Assembly (NCBI GenBank): GCA_037893225.1
Contig: JAZGUH010000564.1
Coordinates: 248,001-312,000, forward strand
Source: Hippasteria phrygiana
Taxonomy: Eukaryota > Echinodermata > Asteroidea > Valvatida > Goniasteridae
Reading direction: 5' to 3'
Length of the DNA stretch: 64,000 nt
Part shown: piece after piece, positions 21,339 through 33,158 of the stretch
Position numbering within the stretch: the first letter of the stretch is position 1
How the letters are laid out: each line of letters starts with the position of its first letter
Program-made: the position numbers and the translations under genes
Notes under the pieces: model-generated
Told to the model about the DNA's origin: nothing
Database searches by the model: none
The model's input: the letters and a program-made list of their open reading frames with translations, nothing else

Positions 21339-23567
21339 CGCAGTGGCTATTTTTACGGCAGCCGTAACGCGACTTTCAAATGCTATTGTTACAATAGGCA
21401 GTTCCGTAACGAGGGCTGCCGTAACAATAGCCAGTGCGTTTATTATATTTTTGAAGCCCCCAAATGTCGGAGCTGTTGCAAAGTATGTTTTTCTGTTCAT
21501 GGCGACTGTTCATGACGACTTTCTAAAAAAGCATGGCATTATTGCTGTTGTTTATATAATTAATGTTGTATATTCTTATTTATCCAGAACAAAGGAAGAA
21601 CTTGGCCATACATGTTCTTCCACTTCTGTTTACTGGAAGAAGGAAGGGGAGGAGGCCTATCAGTTTCAGTGAGTCTTCAGGAACATTCATGGACTTCCAG
21701 AGAGTAAGTAGCTAAATCTTACATCTTTTATTTTATTAACGATTCACACTCTAAAATTAGGCCTGGAACAAAGCATCAACTTTAAGACCTTTATTATGGA
21801 CCCTGGTCAAAATATTTTTTTTAATGCAAGTCGCCCGTCACAAGACAAATATGACAGGCATAATACTGTGAATGATGCACTGCCATCAACTATAGAATAG
21901 TATACAAGTACAATTTCAGTCATATGCACTAAAAATATGACAACTACAATGCTCTTTCAAGGTAGTGACATTTTTGCTGGTTCTGTCCACAACTTTTCCT
22001 TTCTTAGCCTGCCCATGTACTCGGCTCCAGTTCAGGAACATTTACTTTTTCCATGTCCTGCCCTGAGCAGCATTGTGAACCACATTTAAGATCTACACAC
22101 TCCCCAATATTTTTCAAATGCTAGTGCTAGTTTTTACTGTAGATCTGTCATTCAGTTGAAGTGCTGTTTATAGAGGTTGCTGGGCTAGCTTCACTGAATT
22201 TGCTCAGTTTGTTTCTATGTTGAAGTCTAAATCATTAAAATGCACATAAAGTTCATGCCTACATGGCTATAAAGTTTAGCAAAGAATTGTTTTTTCAAGT
22301 TGACTTCTTCTTTGTTGTAAATAATTGGGGATTTGGTTTATGTACACAGTATTTATGTTGCTTTTTTGTACTTCTTTAGGAAAACATGGACTTGGAACAC
22401 GGTACTTGACCGTAAGTAAATCGGCCGCATCAACCATCACTACAAGTCTTCGTGATCATGGAGAGGAGGGCTATGCAACCATCCCACTTCTTAAAGCACT
22501 TGATGTATGTTTCAAGTCCTACTTTGTGTGTAGTCTACAGTATCAGGATAAGTGCGATGGGGCATGGGAGTTCTTAGAATCAGTAGTGTATGGCATCAAG
22601 GGCATTGTCAAAAGTAGCACCATCATAATTGTTTCAGGTAATCTAAAGTTTAATTAATGACCATACAAAGTTGTAGTAATTAAAACAGTACAGATATGTA
22701 AAACAAAACAAATTAAGTTTGTTATTCTTTTCATTTTTTTCCGACCTGAAAATTCAACAGTGATCAGAACAGTACAGTACAAGGCAATCTTTATGATTGC
22801 CAAGTTCTAAAACATTTCAGTGTAATACTGAATTTTAAACAGACTGCATTATTGTGGATTTAACATTTTCCAGAAGTTTTTAGGAATCTTCGAATGGTAG
22901 TTTGTTAAAGCCAGAAAAAGTTCATAAAAGTAAAAAAATTGTTTCCTTGAACAAAACTACATAGACCATATTTCAAATGACCACTGACTTTTCTTACAAC
23001 ACCTAAAAGAGTCAAAATCTTTTGTCTGACATGTGATGCTAATTAAACTATTCAAGAGACAGTTGTATTGAAGAACCTCACTCATAATAAGTAACTGTAT
23101 GGTTGCATTTGTTTGCTAAGCATTTTACCCATCAACTAAAAAACAAACCTGATAATGTATCTTTTGAGAAAGAAAAACTAGCATAAAAAGATTAGATTTT
23201 CTGTAGTTTTTAGCTTTAACTCTTTTAATCTAATTAATGAGATACCTGCGAGTTTTGATGACCAGTCTAGAGCTTTATCCTTAAAGACTGACTTATTTTT
23301 GTGTCACACATGTATATAACTGTTGAACTTTGTGTTTTGCTGTTGTTATTGTTGCAAATCAACACTGAATTATGGACAAACAATACTTCTAAAGCATATT
23401 ATAACTAAAAATATTGAATAAAATTGGACAATGATTACTTGGAAATTGTAATAAGTCATTAAGAATAAATTTAAAGTTATGTTTTGCATTATATGTTCTT
23501 GTTTATGTGTTGATTTATTTGAGCATTTAAAAGTAGCGTTACGGCTGCCGTAAAATTAGCCACTGCG
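21339..23567. mobile_element. Candidate 2.2-kb element with 32-bp inverted repeats
   Basis: CGCAGTGGCTATTTTTACGG plus CAGCCGTAACGC (21339-21370) is matched in inverted orientation by 23536-23567, with only one or two differences. A third, reversed copy at about 21411-21439 makes the left end itself a ~100-bp foldback. Flanking duplications are not clear. One exon-like coding segment (22380-22636) lies inside. No recognisable transposase motif is seen. Confidence 0.55.
22380..22636 (+). CDS. Exon-like coding segment of unknown family
   Basis: An open frame between acceptor TTGTACTTCTTTAG (ending 22379) and donor CAGGTAATC (GT at 22637) encodes GKHGLGTRYLTVSKSAA, then HGEEGYATIPLLKALD and CDGAWEFLESVVYGIKG. 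The composition looks like a real protein and no stop interrupts it. A second possible exon upstream ends at a GTGAGT donor near 21670 and encodes EELGHTCSSTSVYWKKEG. I do not recognise the family. Confidence 0.4.
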
Positions 23568-25199
23568 AAGTAAAATAGCTACGAACGTTCCTCCACTCCA
23601 TGGGATTTTAAAATGTCAGATGGGCTTTGTGCATTGTAAAGTTGGCATTTGTACAGCCTGGTCGGCACAACATCATGCATGCAGTTCGCAGCCCGGACCC
23701 TGCAAACACAGCTAGTAAGCTTGCCTCGGGGAGCTAGCCGGCTACACAAATGCCTACATTACAATTGGCAAAGCCCGTCCGCCATTTTGAAATACCATGC
23801 AGGAACGTTTTCGAGACTATGTACAATGTGGAAGATGCAGACAGACCGTTTTTTGGCCAGATGGATAAAAGGTTTCTAGATAAAGGAGCTTTTTTAGCAA
23901 CGGTATGAATTTCTCTATGAGCAGGTAGGTACCCTGAACTTTAGAAATCACTATCCTGGATGAGAAGATAATCTCGCTCAAAGCACGTAGAGTATTTGCG
24001 ACAATCATTTTACGATGGGCACAGTGTGCTTCTAGTACTGTACCACCAGAGGCACTCCGGCTAGTCATGCATGGACATGTACAATTTGTACACACACAAC
24101 ATACTTACACGACATGCAAACATACATGTACAGGTACTTGCTGATACAAGTTGTATTTACGTGACACGTATGACATACATGTATGTATGTACATGTACGT
24201 GTACCATATAATGTATGCATACATAAAACATATCATGATATGTATGTACATGCGCATGTATACATAAAACATATCATGATATGTACATGCGCATGTGTTT
24301 AGGCCTGGGGGGGGGGGGGGGGGGGGCGGGGTGGGGGTGGTGATCCTATAATTCAGAGGAGGGCGATGTCGGGATCGTCAGCAGAACAAAAAGACCTACA
24401 TGTAAAAGCAAATTTGCTGTAATTTTTTAAAAATAGCAGCATTCGCATGTCATAGTAATACATGTCTTATAAATTTGCACGTGAAAAAACAACACAAAGA
24501 ACAAACTGGCATATAATTAAATGAAAAGGGTGATCCAAATTCAAATTCAGAATGACCTATCAAAGTAAAATGTCAATTACAGTTTTACCTTTTTACTTAC
24601 AATGCCAGTAGTTCTGTGCAAGGCATGTGCAAAATAAACTCTTGAGTTCTGATATTTCTACCAGTTGAGTTATAGGGCCCCCCCCCCCCATTTGATAATA
24701 ACAGTAATATATTTAAGTACAATATCCATGGTACTATGCAATATTTACATGATAAAATTTTTGAAATACGTACATGTATAGGCTCCTACATGTACGTGTG
24801 CAATGTAAGTACAGGTAGCAAAGGGCTGACATGCTTCAAATATTGTGAGATGGGTGCTCAGAAAAAATTAACAGTGCAGTTGAAAAGATAAATAAACCTT
24901 AAAAGTGAACATTCTTGTTTCATTCAATCCCTCTGTCAGATAGCATCTACATGTACATGTATAGAAGACAGAAGTACATGTATAACAAAATGTAAAGTGG
25001 GCAGTGCTGATAAATAAAGGAAATTGACACCATGTTTTGTTTTTATGATTGTGGGATAAATGATTTTGTGGGAAAGAAATTTTATTTAAAACTTCACCAT
25101 GGTAGATCTATGCATGTTACATTTTCTGGACGACTTTTATATATAAAGTGCTTGATAGGCCTTTGTTTCAAATGTAATTCAATTCTAGGACGAAGATCC
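23568..25199. other. TACATGTA-rich noncoding stretch
   Basis: Runs of TACATGTACATG and TATGTATGTACATG occur between 24080 and 24300. A G tract lies at about 24309-24326 and a C tract near 24681. No gene is supported. A segment of fair coding potential near 23650-23880 has no motif. Confidence 0.65.
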
Positions 25200-27745
25200 T
25201 CACTCCTCTTGTGGTTGGAAGACCATGCTGCTCTGGGCCTCTGGGGTGGTGCTGAGATGATGCCTCTGCACTGTGGTGATGAGACGTTTGAGCTGATCTC
25301 TCATACCATGGACCACTCTGCCAGTTCGATTAAATTCGGTATGTATAAGTTCCCCACCCTGCTCGTTGAGCACACCGAATCCAACGCCGAACTGCTGTAG
25401 TTGGTCGAGTGTGTGGTCCTGGAGGAGGTGGAGCTTTGGTGTGATTGAGGGAAGTTGCTTATATAACAACAAGCCATGAAGTTCTTGATACATATGCCTT
25501 GAAGTGAAAAGTGCATGGAAAAGAAATGTAAACAAAAATGCAACAAAATGTTCCATTTCACAAAATTAAGACAGGTTTGCAAAAAGGGGGAAACAAAGCC
25601 AGGAGTTAAATTTGCAAACCAATCCTTTTTATGTCATTCTGTGTCATTGGCCTGCTGTGATTTATTTATCCCGTGATGTACATCTGCAAATTTCAGAAGC
25701 ACATCACTGAAGATGTCCCCCATTTTGGCAGCATCACGGATGAGCTTCTGGTGTTGAGACACAGGGATGTAGTCACAGTCCAGCTCTTGGAGGACTTTTC
25801 TGGGTGCCGCTGTAAGGGCTTGGATGACCTTTGCCTGTCGGACAAAGTGTACTTCACATTGTAAGTAGTGCATGTATCGAGAAATGATGTAATAAATTTG
25901 TGATGGCATAACATGTAATATGTCAGTTTTATCACCAATGATACAGGTAATGTGCCAAGTCAAGATAATTCTTTCACAATTTTGCATAAAATATTCCCCA
26001 AGGAGAATGTATACTTAATACTGCAACAAAGTGTATTGCACATACCTGGCAACATTTGTAGACATGATTTCCAACAAATAATTTGCCGTGATAAGCCTGT
26101 CTTTCTACTTTGTTTTGCTTCAGGACATCCTCCAGGCATCCGACAACAGGGCCTGATCCTACTGGAAGACTGAAGTCAGTCTTTTCCTGTTAAACAAAAT
26201 AATCATAAAAATGGTGTTCATGCACTTTCTCTATACAGGGCACTTTTAAGGAAAGGGATCCCATGCAGGCCTACTCACGAGCTCCTGAAGTTCACGGCGG
26301 AGTGCAAATGCCCGGTTAGCCATGTCTTTGAAGACAAGATCAGCTGTTGGAAGCTCCTTCTGAAGAAGGTAAAGGGGCAGTTCCTCTTCTATTTGTTCCA
26401 GCTCTTCCTCTTTGGTAGTTTTTCCTCCTTGGCCTTTTGTTGATGGATGTACTCTGCTTGTATACGCTGATCGAAGTTGTCTGATGATGGACTGTCACTT
26501 TAGTCTGTATGCTCTACACAAAGTGCAAACAGTTCCAAATCCAACTGGTGACACCTCTCCTCCAACATGTCGTACAGCTTTTTGAAAATGCCGAGCGACA
26601 TGTGGAGTGTCGGTAGCACCACCTGAAAAAAACAAAAACATGATGCATAAATTGCTTCTGGAACCGTAAAGTTCCTTTGATTAATATTAACCCTCTAATA
26701 CTTATAACTTTCACAACCTATCAAAAACTCTAAACACCAACTCTCACAGTTTGTGTGTGTTTCAACCTGTCACTTGATAGGTTTTGATCTGTACAGCAGC
26801 TGGGTCCATTTTGGCCCTGAGAACAGGAGGGATATTATTCATATGCGAAGAACTGTTGAAAAGATTCATTTTAAAATCATCACTCTCGGATTAATACCAG
26901 TTACTCATTCTGTTGCATTATACAATAGTTGTCAAAGTGACATATTAATATTGTTTGTCCTCTAGACTGGACACTTATTGAACAACTTACATGATCAACT
27001 GGGACCCTCAACATCGGCTTGGCTATTACACTGTTGGAGACGTCTTTTGCCCTGGATTTTTTGGAGCCGTCAGCAAGGTATGCCTCAAAGTTATCAATGA
27101 TGGACTCCAAGGTTCGCGATGACGACGGCCCTCTTTCATTTGGTCTCTTGAAGCCGTGCAGTACAGGCAACAGTGTCGAGCTATAAACAATTAAAGGCTT
27201 TTTTTTTTTTTTGAGAAAATGACATTTATTTTTATTGCTATGGAATTTTTTCACACACAAGCATTACTAATCAGATCACATAAAGGGGGAGGGGGGGGGA
27301 CTTGAAGCCGGAAATCTGATAATAATCATCACTGGTCCTGAGACCATGAAGTAGCATAAATTATTCTACTCACCATTGCAGCTGCATATTCCATAGAGCT
27401 TGGTGAGGAACTCATATTCACCAAAAGTGAAGAGTCGTATGGATTTTCCCCTGTATGAAACAAACATACCGATTTAAAATGTGTTGATGATGTGTTAGGC
27501 TTAACCTAAAATTGTTTGGATGTTTTATCCTGTTTTATTTGATAGGTGAATCTGCACCATTGTTGTGGTTGCATCTAGTTCCTACCACCTTCAGTTCGTT
27601 TGATTTTGCAAGTGGAGTAAATGCTGGCCCCAACTCAAGATTTGCAGGAAAAGCAAATATATTCATTTTCAAAGGTATGTAAAAGATCCATTTTATATTA
27701 TTCTGGTACATTTGAATAGTATCATGCAGATGTTGAGTACCTTAC

Positions 27746-27986
27746 CTCCACTTCATTGTGCCAAGTTGTCACTTGCTTCATGATTGGGGGCAGCACTTGT
27801 TGGAGATTTGCTGTTGAGTCGTGTGCCTCGAAAGGGGCAAAAACCACAGTGTTCCTTGTTGAGTTGGGGTGGTGTGCGTTTACTATTTGATAGCACATCT
27901 TAAAAGATGAACCGCCAAAGTCCCCGCCTATTTTGACCCATATTTCATTGTTTGGGATGAAGCTGGGCCAAAGTAAGGAACCGTTT
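27746..27986 (-). CDS. Best-preserved exon of the seven-exon gene (KIGGDFGG block)
   Basis: Acceptor TTTCCTTTCAG precedes it and donor GTAAGG follows it on the minus strand. It is open throughout in one frame, encoding IWVKIGGDFGGSSFKM, TRNTVVFAPFEAHDS and VTTWHNEVE. The first acidic residue after KIGG may be part of a catalytic centre, but that is only inference from conservation. Confidence 0.6.
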
Positions 27987-28366
27987 CTGAAAGGAAAAAT
28001 GTAGTGTTATGTTTAAAGTTATTTTCTAGTCAGTCAAAAATGTTTCACGTTCTTTTACGTATAACATTGGATTTTACCCCAATTGAATCATTAAGGATTC
28101 CTATCTCCCCCATCTCCCCCATAGGCTAGGATTAAAATATCTGCCTGTCCTATCCCAGCAAAGACTGAAAACTTGCTGTAAAATTTTGCAAACTGATTTT
28201 GGGAGAAGATATAGCAATTTTAAATAATTAATTTGCAAACTCCTCTTTTTAACATTAAATAATTAATGTTAAAAAGAGGGGTTTGTAAATTTTCTACAAG
28301 CAAAAACTGCTAAAATGTTGTTGGCTGTGCCTGGGACAGTTAGACAGGTGGCTAGATGACACTGCC

Positions 28367-28368
<2 letters not shown>

Positions 28369-28398
<30 letters not shown>
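28369..28398 (+). repeat. Poly(C) tract, 30 bases
   Basis: The longest homopolymer in the window. A second C tract of about 17 bases, followed by A17, lies at 28496-28529. Confidence 0.95.
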
Positions 28399-28773
28399 AC
28401 ATGAGAAAACCGGTACACCTCATGTTTTAATTTGTTATAATTTTGAGAGATTTATAATTCTTGCCCTGCTCCAAACTACCTGTTACCTTCCCCAACCCCC
28501 CCCCCCCCCCCCACAAAAAAAAAAAAAAAATACTGGTTTAACCATATAGTCTTGCTAGTTGCACAATTTAGGTGAATTCACAGTTTGCCTCCCTGCCAGT
28601 CATTATTTAAAACAAAGATTTGTTCCCTTTTGCACTTAGATAACACGTTCATTCACCTGTCATGCCTGTCGAGATAGTCAAGGATCATAGAAGAGACATC
28701 CTTCACAGTAACACAGGGCACCTCCTTCGTCTCCAGGCCATTGCAGCCACTTGGGCTGGTTGATTTGAACAGC

Positions 28774-29590
28774 ATTGGTTGAGTGTGTACATGAGCAGTG
28801 AATTATGTCCACAGGCATAAATGTCATGCAAATATCCACGATTTTGACCCAGTTTTATACAATTTCTGCCATCAAGCATATACTGCACTGCTGCACTGAC
28901 ATTCAACTGACTGCAGTGCAGATTTCAAATTTCCCACACTGACCGTTTATCTCTGGTATGCAATCAGCAAGGTCACCGTGTCATGTGACTTGAGTCTAAG
29001 TAACATGATACTCTTGATGATGACAGTACATGTACATGTAGGCTTTGGTCTGTACAGGGTCTGTACACATGGCTTAGTAAACTGTTCTCAATGAAGAATT
29101 GGGCTAGCTGTATGTGTGGTGTACTATGTGCTGTTGCATCAGTGATTGCATGGTGCAGAATTGGTGTACACCAGAGAGGTACATGTTCCTTCCTCCATGA
29201 TGTACCAAACCTGCACCGAATTATGATGTGGTGTACATCACCACAGTTCAGTTAGGGAAAACAAATGAATACATTGAAAATGCTAATATATTCGCTTCTT
29301 TAAAAATCATAGTCCTCAGCCTTGATCTTGTTAGTAAATTTGATTGAAAAAAGATTTTTGGAAGTTATACTCGTCTCTAATTTCTACATCAGAAAAATAC
29401 AATCATATGGAGTGTTCTATATAATTCTATGTTTCTATAGAAATTAGGGGCATATTGTACATACTTTCAACAAACAAATTAATATGTCTATAATTTCTAT
29501 AGAAACATATAGAATTATATAGAAGACCGACAGGAATTTGTTTAATCAGTGTTCTATAGAAATCTATAGAATTGTTTTTAAATCTCTACA
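28774..29590. repeat. Dispersed repeat shared with 48.4-49.5 kb and partly 34.0-34.4 kb
   Basis: GGTTGAGTGTGTACATGAGC, TGCACTGCTGCACTGACATT and CTGCACCGAATTATGATGTGG occur in the same order at 48550-49050, and the first part also at 34140-34300. The end of the block carries TTCTATAGAAAT-type palindromes, as does the 49 kb copy. The block cuts into the first exon of the minus-strand gene. Confidence 0.85.
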
Positions 29591-29708
29591 GACAGTCTTC
29601 TTTTATACGACTTTTTAACTTATAATTCGTCAAAAAATATACAAGGGAAACTGACTGGGGAAATTGAATACATTTTAGTAAAAATACATTTGTGTGTAAA
29701 CAATTTAC

Positions 29709-29973
29709 CTTTCCCATGTTCACCTGAGCAGTCAGATATGGAATGCTGTCAATGTCAGAAAGGTCAACACTTCCAACATCTGCCATACATGAATACACGG
29801 ATGGACACAATGCGTGCAGTCCAAGCCCACCATGTGAAAGGCTCCATAAAACTAACTGGCCTGCAAGTTTGTGTGAGTTCTGGTTGAGGCGTTTTAAGTC
29901 GTAGTTGAAAGTTGCTTTCCCAGCTCAGGTCTTGAATGCTCCAGAGCAAGTGAGATGTTCCCTCATCAGCAGC
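29709..29973 (-). pseudogene. HECT-like domain exon, copy A
   Basis: The exon lies between acceptor TTTTAACACAG and donor GTAAAT on the minus strand. It begins AADEGTSHLLWSIQDLSWES in one frame and continues in another with KLAGQLVLWSLSHGGLGLHA and VDLSDIDSIPYL. The AGxLxxxSLxxGG pattern resembles the HECT fold of G2E3-type ubiquitin ligases and of HECT-like ORFs linked to transposons. The frame change near the middle occurs in both copies, so it predates the duplication or marks an unrecognised splice. Confidence 0.45.
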
Positions 29974-30360
29974 CTGTGTTAAAACATTAAAATGAAGTTA
30001 ATGTATATGTGTAGCTTTGTCAAAACTAAGTGGGTTACACAGTGGCGTAACTGGGTGAATTGGGTTATTTTGTTTAGGGGGGGGTGGCACCTGGGGGTGC
30101 AAAACATTTTTTAAGAGGGCAGTGAAAGTGCATAGACTGCAGCTTCTGCAATTTTGTGCACATTTCAAGATTTTAAATGGGGGAACCGGTGGGGGGGGGG
30201 ATAGATGTCAGCTGAGGGGGGCATGTCCCTCCCCCCTAGTTATGCCATAGGGGTTTCATATTTTTAATTACCCATAAAATGTTCCTTAAAGTCTTCAAGC
30301 GACTATAGCGACCCCAAACAAATGTTAAAGACACTGACAATTTGGGAGACTGCCAACATA

Positions 30361-30430
30361 GGCCAAAATAGCTTTGTAGAGTGCCGGTACGAGTCCAGAA
30401 GTTGCATGTTCGAATCCTACTCCTACCAAT
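30361..30430 (+). repeat. tRNA-derived SINE head, copy A
   Basis: An A-box-like AATAGCTTTGTAGAGTGCCGG is followed by the B-box ATGTTCGAATCCTACTCC. The upstream AATTTGGGAGACTGCCAACA is shared with the SINEs at 50.8-51.5 kb. It does not fold as an intact tRNA. Confidence 0.7.
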
Positions 30431-30730
30431 TTTGCCAGTTTGTTCACTTACAAAAATTCTTTAAATACTGACACCAAAACATCATCTTAGGACCAATCCT
30501 TTTGCTGAATAGATTTGTTTCTGCTTTTCATCTTTTTTTTATAATACCATTCAGTTAACTTCAAAAGTCATAAACCCATAATGTCGTATTGCCAGAGATT
30601 ACGCCCAATTTTACGCTACCTTGTAATTTGTTTGATATTTAAAGAAGACAGACTTGTGGTTTACGCATTATTGAAAAGAACAGGTCACTACATTTTCATA
30701 AATCTGCATTCTGAAAGAGAAACAAATTAC

Positions 30731-30804
30731 TTGAGAAATTCACGACGTGGCCCACCCTCATCTTCTGCGTCCTCTCCAGAAAACACCACCCTGGTCGGTC
30801 TCCA
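30731..30804 (-). pseudogene. HECT-start exon, copy A, interrupted by the transposon
   Basis: The minus-strand sequence encodes PTRVVFSGEDAEDEGGPRRE, the GGPRRE motif typical of the beginning of HECT-like domains. The rest of the exon lies at 35098-35160, separated by the 4.3-kb insertion, which falls in the tryptophan codon before RPTR. Copy B (36819-36985) is uninterrupted. Confidence 0.55.
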
Positions 30805-30819
30805 CCCTCACCCAATAGG

Positions 30820-31400
30820 AGTGCAGATATGGTGTACATATGGTGTAGTTTTAGTGTAGGTGTTTTCAAAAAGCTGGTGTACACCAAATTGACACCACCT
30901 TTGTGAATGGTGCTGTTTTGGTGCACCCTGTAAAAATTTCAACCCGAAAACTGTACACGGGGTGCAGTTTTGGTGCGTTCCAATTATTTAAATTAGCACC
31001 AAAACCGCACCACATACGATTGTGGTGCTGTTTTGGTGCGGCACCCTTATGGGATTTTATTGTGCGTTCCAATTATTTAAATTAGCACCAAAAGTGCACC
31101 ACACACGAGTGGTGCTGTATTGGTGCGGCACCCAATGGTGCGGATTTGGTGCACGCGGGCCAGATTTCTGCAGTACTAAATCCTTACACCAAAACTGCAC
31201 CATTTTGCTGATGGGGTGCACTTGTGGTGCGTTCCAATTATTTAAATTAGCACCAAAACCGCACCACATACGATTGTGGTGCTGTTTTGGTGCGGCACCC
31301 TTATGGGATTTTATTGTGCGTTCCAATTATTTAAATTAGCACCAAAAGTGCACCACACACGAGTGGTGCTGTTTTGGTGCGGCACCCAATGGTGCGGAAT
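30820..31400 (+). repeat. Left subterminal GGTGC repeats
   Basis: A ~250-bp unit is repeated (about 30974-31125 and 31226-31375). It contains CCAATTATTTAAATTAGCACC, GCACCACA and GTGGTGCTGTTTTGGTGCGG, so many short inverted pairs of TTTGGTGC. These are probably transposase-binding or replication-prone repeats. The open frames here are repeat artefacts. Confidence 0.9.
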
Positions 31401-31982
31401 CGGATGTTGCTTTTTAAATGTTAAACTTACATTCAGAAAATTCATACGCACCTTGCTCTTCACACATTTCATTTAAATGAATGTAAAGACTATACATGTA
31501 CATGTACATGTAGCTGAGCCCAATGTTGTTGAAAGTAATACCACAAAGCTGTAAACAAAAGCATTTCAAACCGTAAGTAATACATAATGAATTTATTCAG
31601 AACAAAAAAAAAGACGGGCTAAATTGTTGCATTAATGCCAAACTATATATATTAATTACTTTGTTGTTGTTTTTTCAATTATAATAGGCAAGAGTTTGAA
31701 CATGCTTTTAAAAATTGTTGTTTGTAAAGGGTACAGAATACCTGAGCAAAAGTTACACACAATTCCTGAGCTGATTTGGCAACACAAACAGTAAAACTTA
31801 AATAATGTCTCCAAAAAAACAAAAAAGAATGAGTAAATTTGGTTTTATAAGCTTGCCATACTGTATTTACAAAAAAAGTTAACATGCTGCAGTGACAGAT
31901 ATACCTATATTGCTTGGCATGATGGAATAGACATTTGCGAGTACATGTATATTAAAATATGTAGAAATGCATTAAATAAAAT

Positions 31983-32879
31983 ATGAATACATTGTATATC
32001 AAAGTTGTCCGAAATCGTCTCGTTGAGCAGCAACAGGCAGGAGAAGGAAGAGCTCAGACAATCAGCAGCCGACGCAATGGTCTTGGGCTGCCATCAGCCA
32101 CTTTCAACAGGATAACTCGTGTTGACCTTCACTTTCATCCCTATCAGATGATTAAGCGTCACGAACTGCTACCTGGGGATCAACAGCGACGACTGCGCTT
32201 CTGCAGATGGCTCCTTGCACAACCCCCACGATTCTTGGACAATCTTATCATCGGGGATGAATCAGGCTTTGCCCTCAATGCATCAGTTAACACTCACAAT
32301 ATCCGAGAGTACTGCCCTCGTGGACACGCTCCCCTTGATTTCCAGTATCAACGTCGTGACGACAGACACAAGCTGACTGTGTGGATAGGTTTGGGAGGCA
32401 ATGGCTCAATTATCGGCCTTTTTTTCTTCCGCCATAACATTAACGGTGAGCATTATCTGCAGATGCTTAACGAGGACATTGTTCCTGTCATTGACCAACT
32501 GCCCCGTTATCGTCGCAACAGAAATAGCCGATTTCAGAGAGCGTGGTGGGCACAGGATGGTGCCCCACCCAACAGACAGAGGACTGTAACAGACCGCCTT
32601 ACAGAACTGTTCGGAAAACGAGTGATTGCCCTAAACCGTGACGTGGAATGGCCCCAGAGGTCACCGGACTTCAGCCCTCTTGACTTTTTCTTGTGGGGTC
32701 ATCTTAAGTCAAAAGTGTACGTTACTCCACCTAGGGACCTGGATGACCTTGAGGAACGCATAACGGCAGAAGTCAATGTTCTCAGAAGGGACAGAGCTTT
32801 GATCCGGCGTGCAGTGTACGATATGCTGAGGAGGGCCCAAATCTGCCAGGAAAGAAATGGTGGACAAGTTGAGGACTGA
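31983..32879 (+). CDS. Tc1/mariner (IS630-like) transposase, DD41D type, N-terminally short
   Basis: The 298-residue ORF has part of a helix-turn-helix region (LGLPSATFNRI, LHFHPYQMI) and a complete DDE_3-type catalytic domain: D92 in IIGDESGF, D192 in WAQDGAPPN and D234 in SPDFSPLDFFLWG. Exactly 41 residues separate the last two, the spacing of DD41D (rosa-like) elements; classical Tc1 is DD34E and mariner DD34D. The first helix-turn-helix is missing, so the ATG at 31983 may be internal, with the 5' end truncated or on an upstream exon. A probable right terminal repeat lies at 33159-33186. No internal stops are present, which suggests fairly recent activity. Confidence 0.85.
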   Translation: MNTLYIKVVRNRLVEQQQAGEGRAQTISSRRNGLGLPSATFNRITRVDLHFHPYQMIKRHELLPGDQQRRLRFCRWLLAQPPRFLDNLIIGDESGFALNASVNTHNIREYCPRGHAPLDFQYQRRDDRHKLTVWIGLGGNGSIIGLFFFRHNINGEHYLQMLNEDIVPVIDQLPRYRRNRNSRFQRAWWAQDGAPPNRQRTVTDRLTELFGKRVIALNRDVEWPQRSPDFSPLDFFLWGHLKSKVYVTPPRDLDDLEERITAEVNVLRRDRALIRRAVYDMLRRAQICQERNGGQVED

Positions 32880-33158
32880 AAGTGTGAAAGGGTTAATTCA
32901 AAAGTAATGGCAATTTGTGATAAACAAAGGGCATACCTAACGTTGTTTTTCATGGTCTCAGATCCTGTTTTCAACCCAGCACTTTTTCGCGCAAACCAGA
33001 TGTATCGCAATTTACGTAATTAGCCTGTGCTCAATCATGCGTGACATGATGAGTATGTGCAATTGCACAAAAAAAAGCACTGAACCATCGTCCATCAATC
33101 TATGTAAAAGATTTCTCAAAAAATTATAGAATATTAATTTAAAGGCAATTTTTCATAG

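Larger units (their letters stand above)
25200..28773 (-). pseudogene. Seven-exon transposon-type gene, unnamed invertebrate family
   Basis: Minus-strand exons in order: ~28773-28657 (SSMILDYLDRHD); 27986-27746 (IWVKIGGDFGGSSFKM, FAPFEAHDS); 27450-27374 (IRLFTFGEYEFLTKLYGI); 27180-26991 (SRTLESIIDNFEAYLADG); 26622-26279 (LPTLHMSLGIFKKLYDMLEE, LDLELFALCVE); ~25862-25634 (DIFSDVLLKFADVHHG); 25497-25200 (ITPKLHLLQDHTLDQ, NEQGGELIHTEFN). Most junctions have GTAAGT, GTGAGT or GTAAGG donors and pyrimidine-AG acceptors. The same motif order occurs in large uncharacterised proteins of corals, molluscs and lancelets that I associate with transposable elements. Exon 26622-26279 carries a TAA and a +1 shift. 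The exon ending at 25634 has an in-frame stop unless it splices earlier. The upper edge at 28773 is cut by another repeat. Confidence 0.65.
29605..30804. repeat. Tandem duplication copy A, left portion
   Basis: From ATACGACTTTTTAACTTATAA onward this matches copy B (35749-36896) nearly base for base. It includes a minus-strand HECT-like exon, a tRNA-derived segment and the start of a second HECT-like exon. Similarity breaks exactly at 30804, where the 4.3-kb transposon begins, and resumes at 35098. Confidence 0.9.

Noticed and set aside
21250..21672. 140-codon hydrophobic frame, possible membrane protein
   Set aside because: Most of it lies across the foldback inverted repeat; only its last part may be a real exon.
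30974..31375. CRISPR-like direct repeats
   Set aside because: The repeats are imperfect, long and internally palindromic with no regular unique spacers, and the sequence is clearly eukaryotic.
30582..31476. Plus- and minus-strand frames such as 31022-31339 and 31057-31326
   Set aside because: They are repeated identically because they translate the subterminal GGTGC units.
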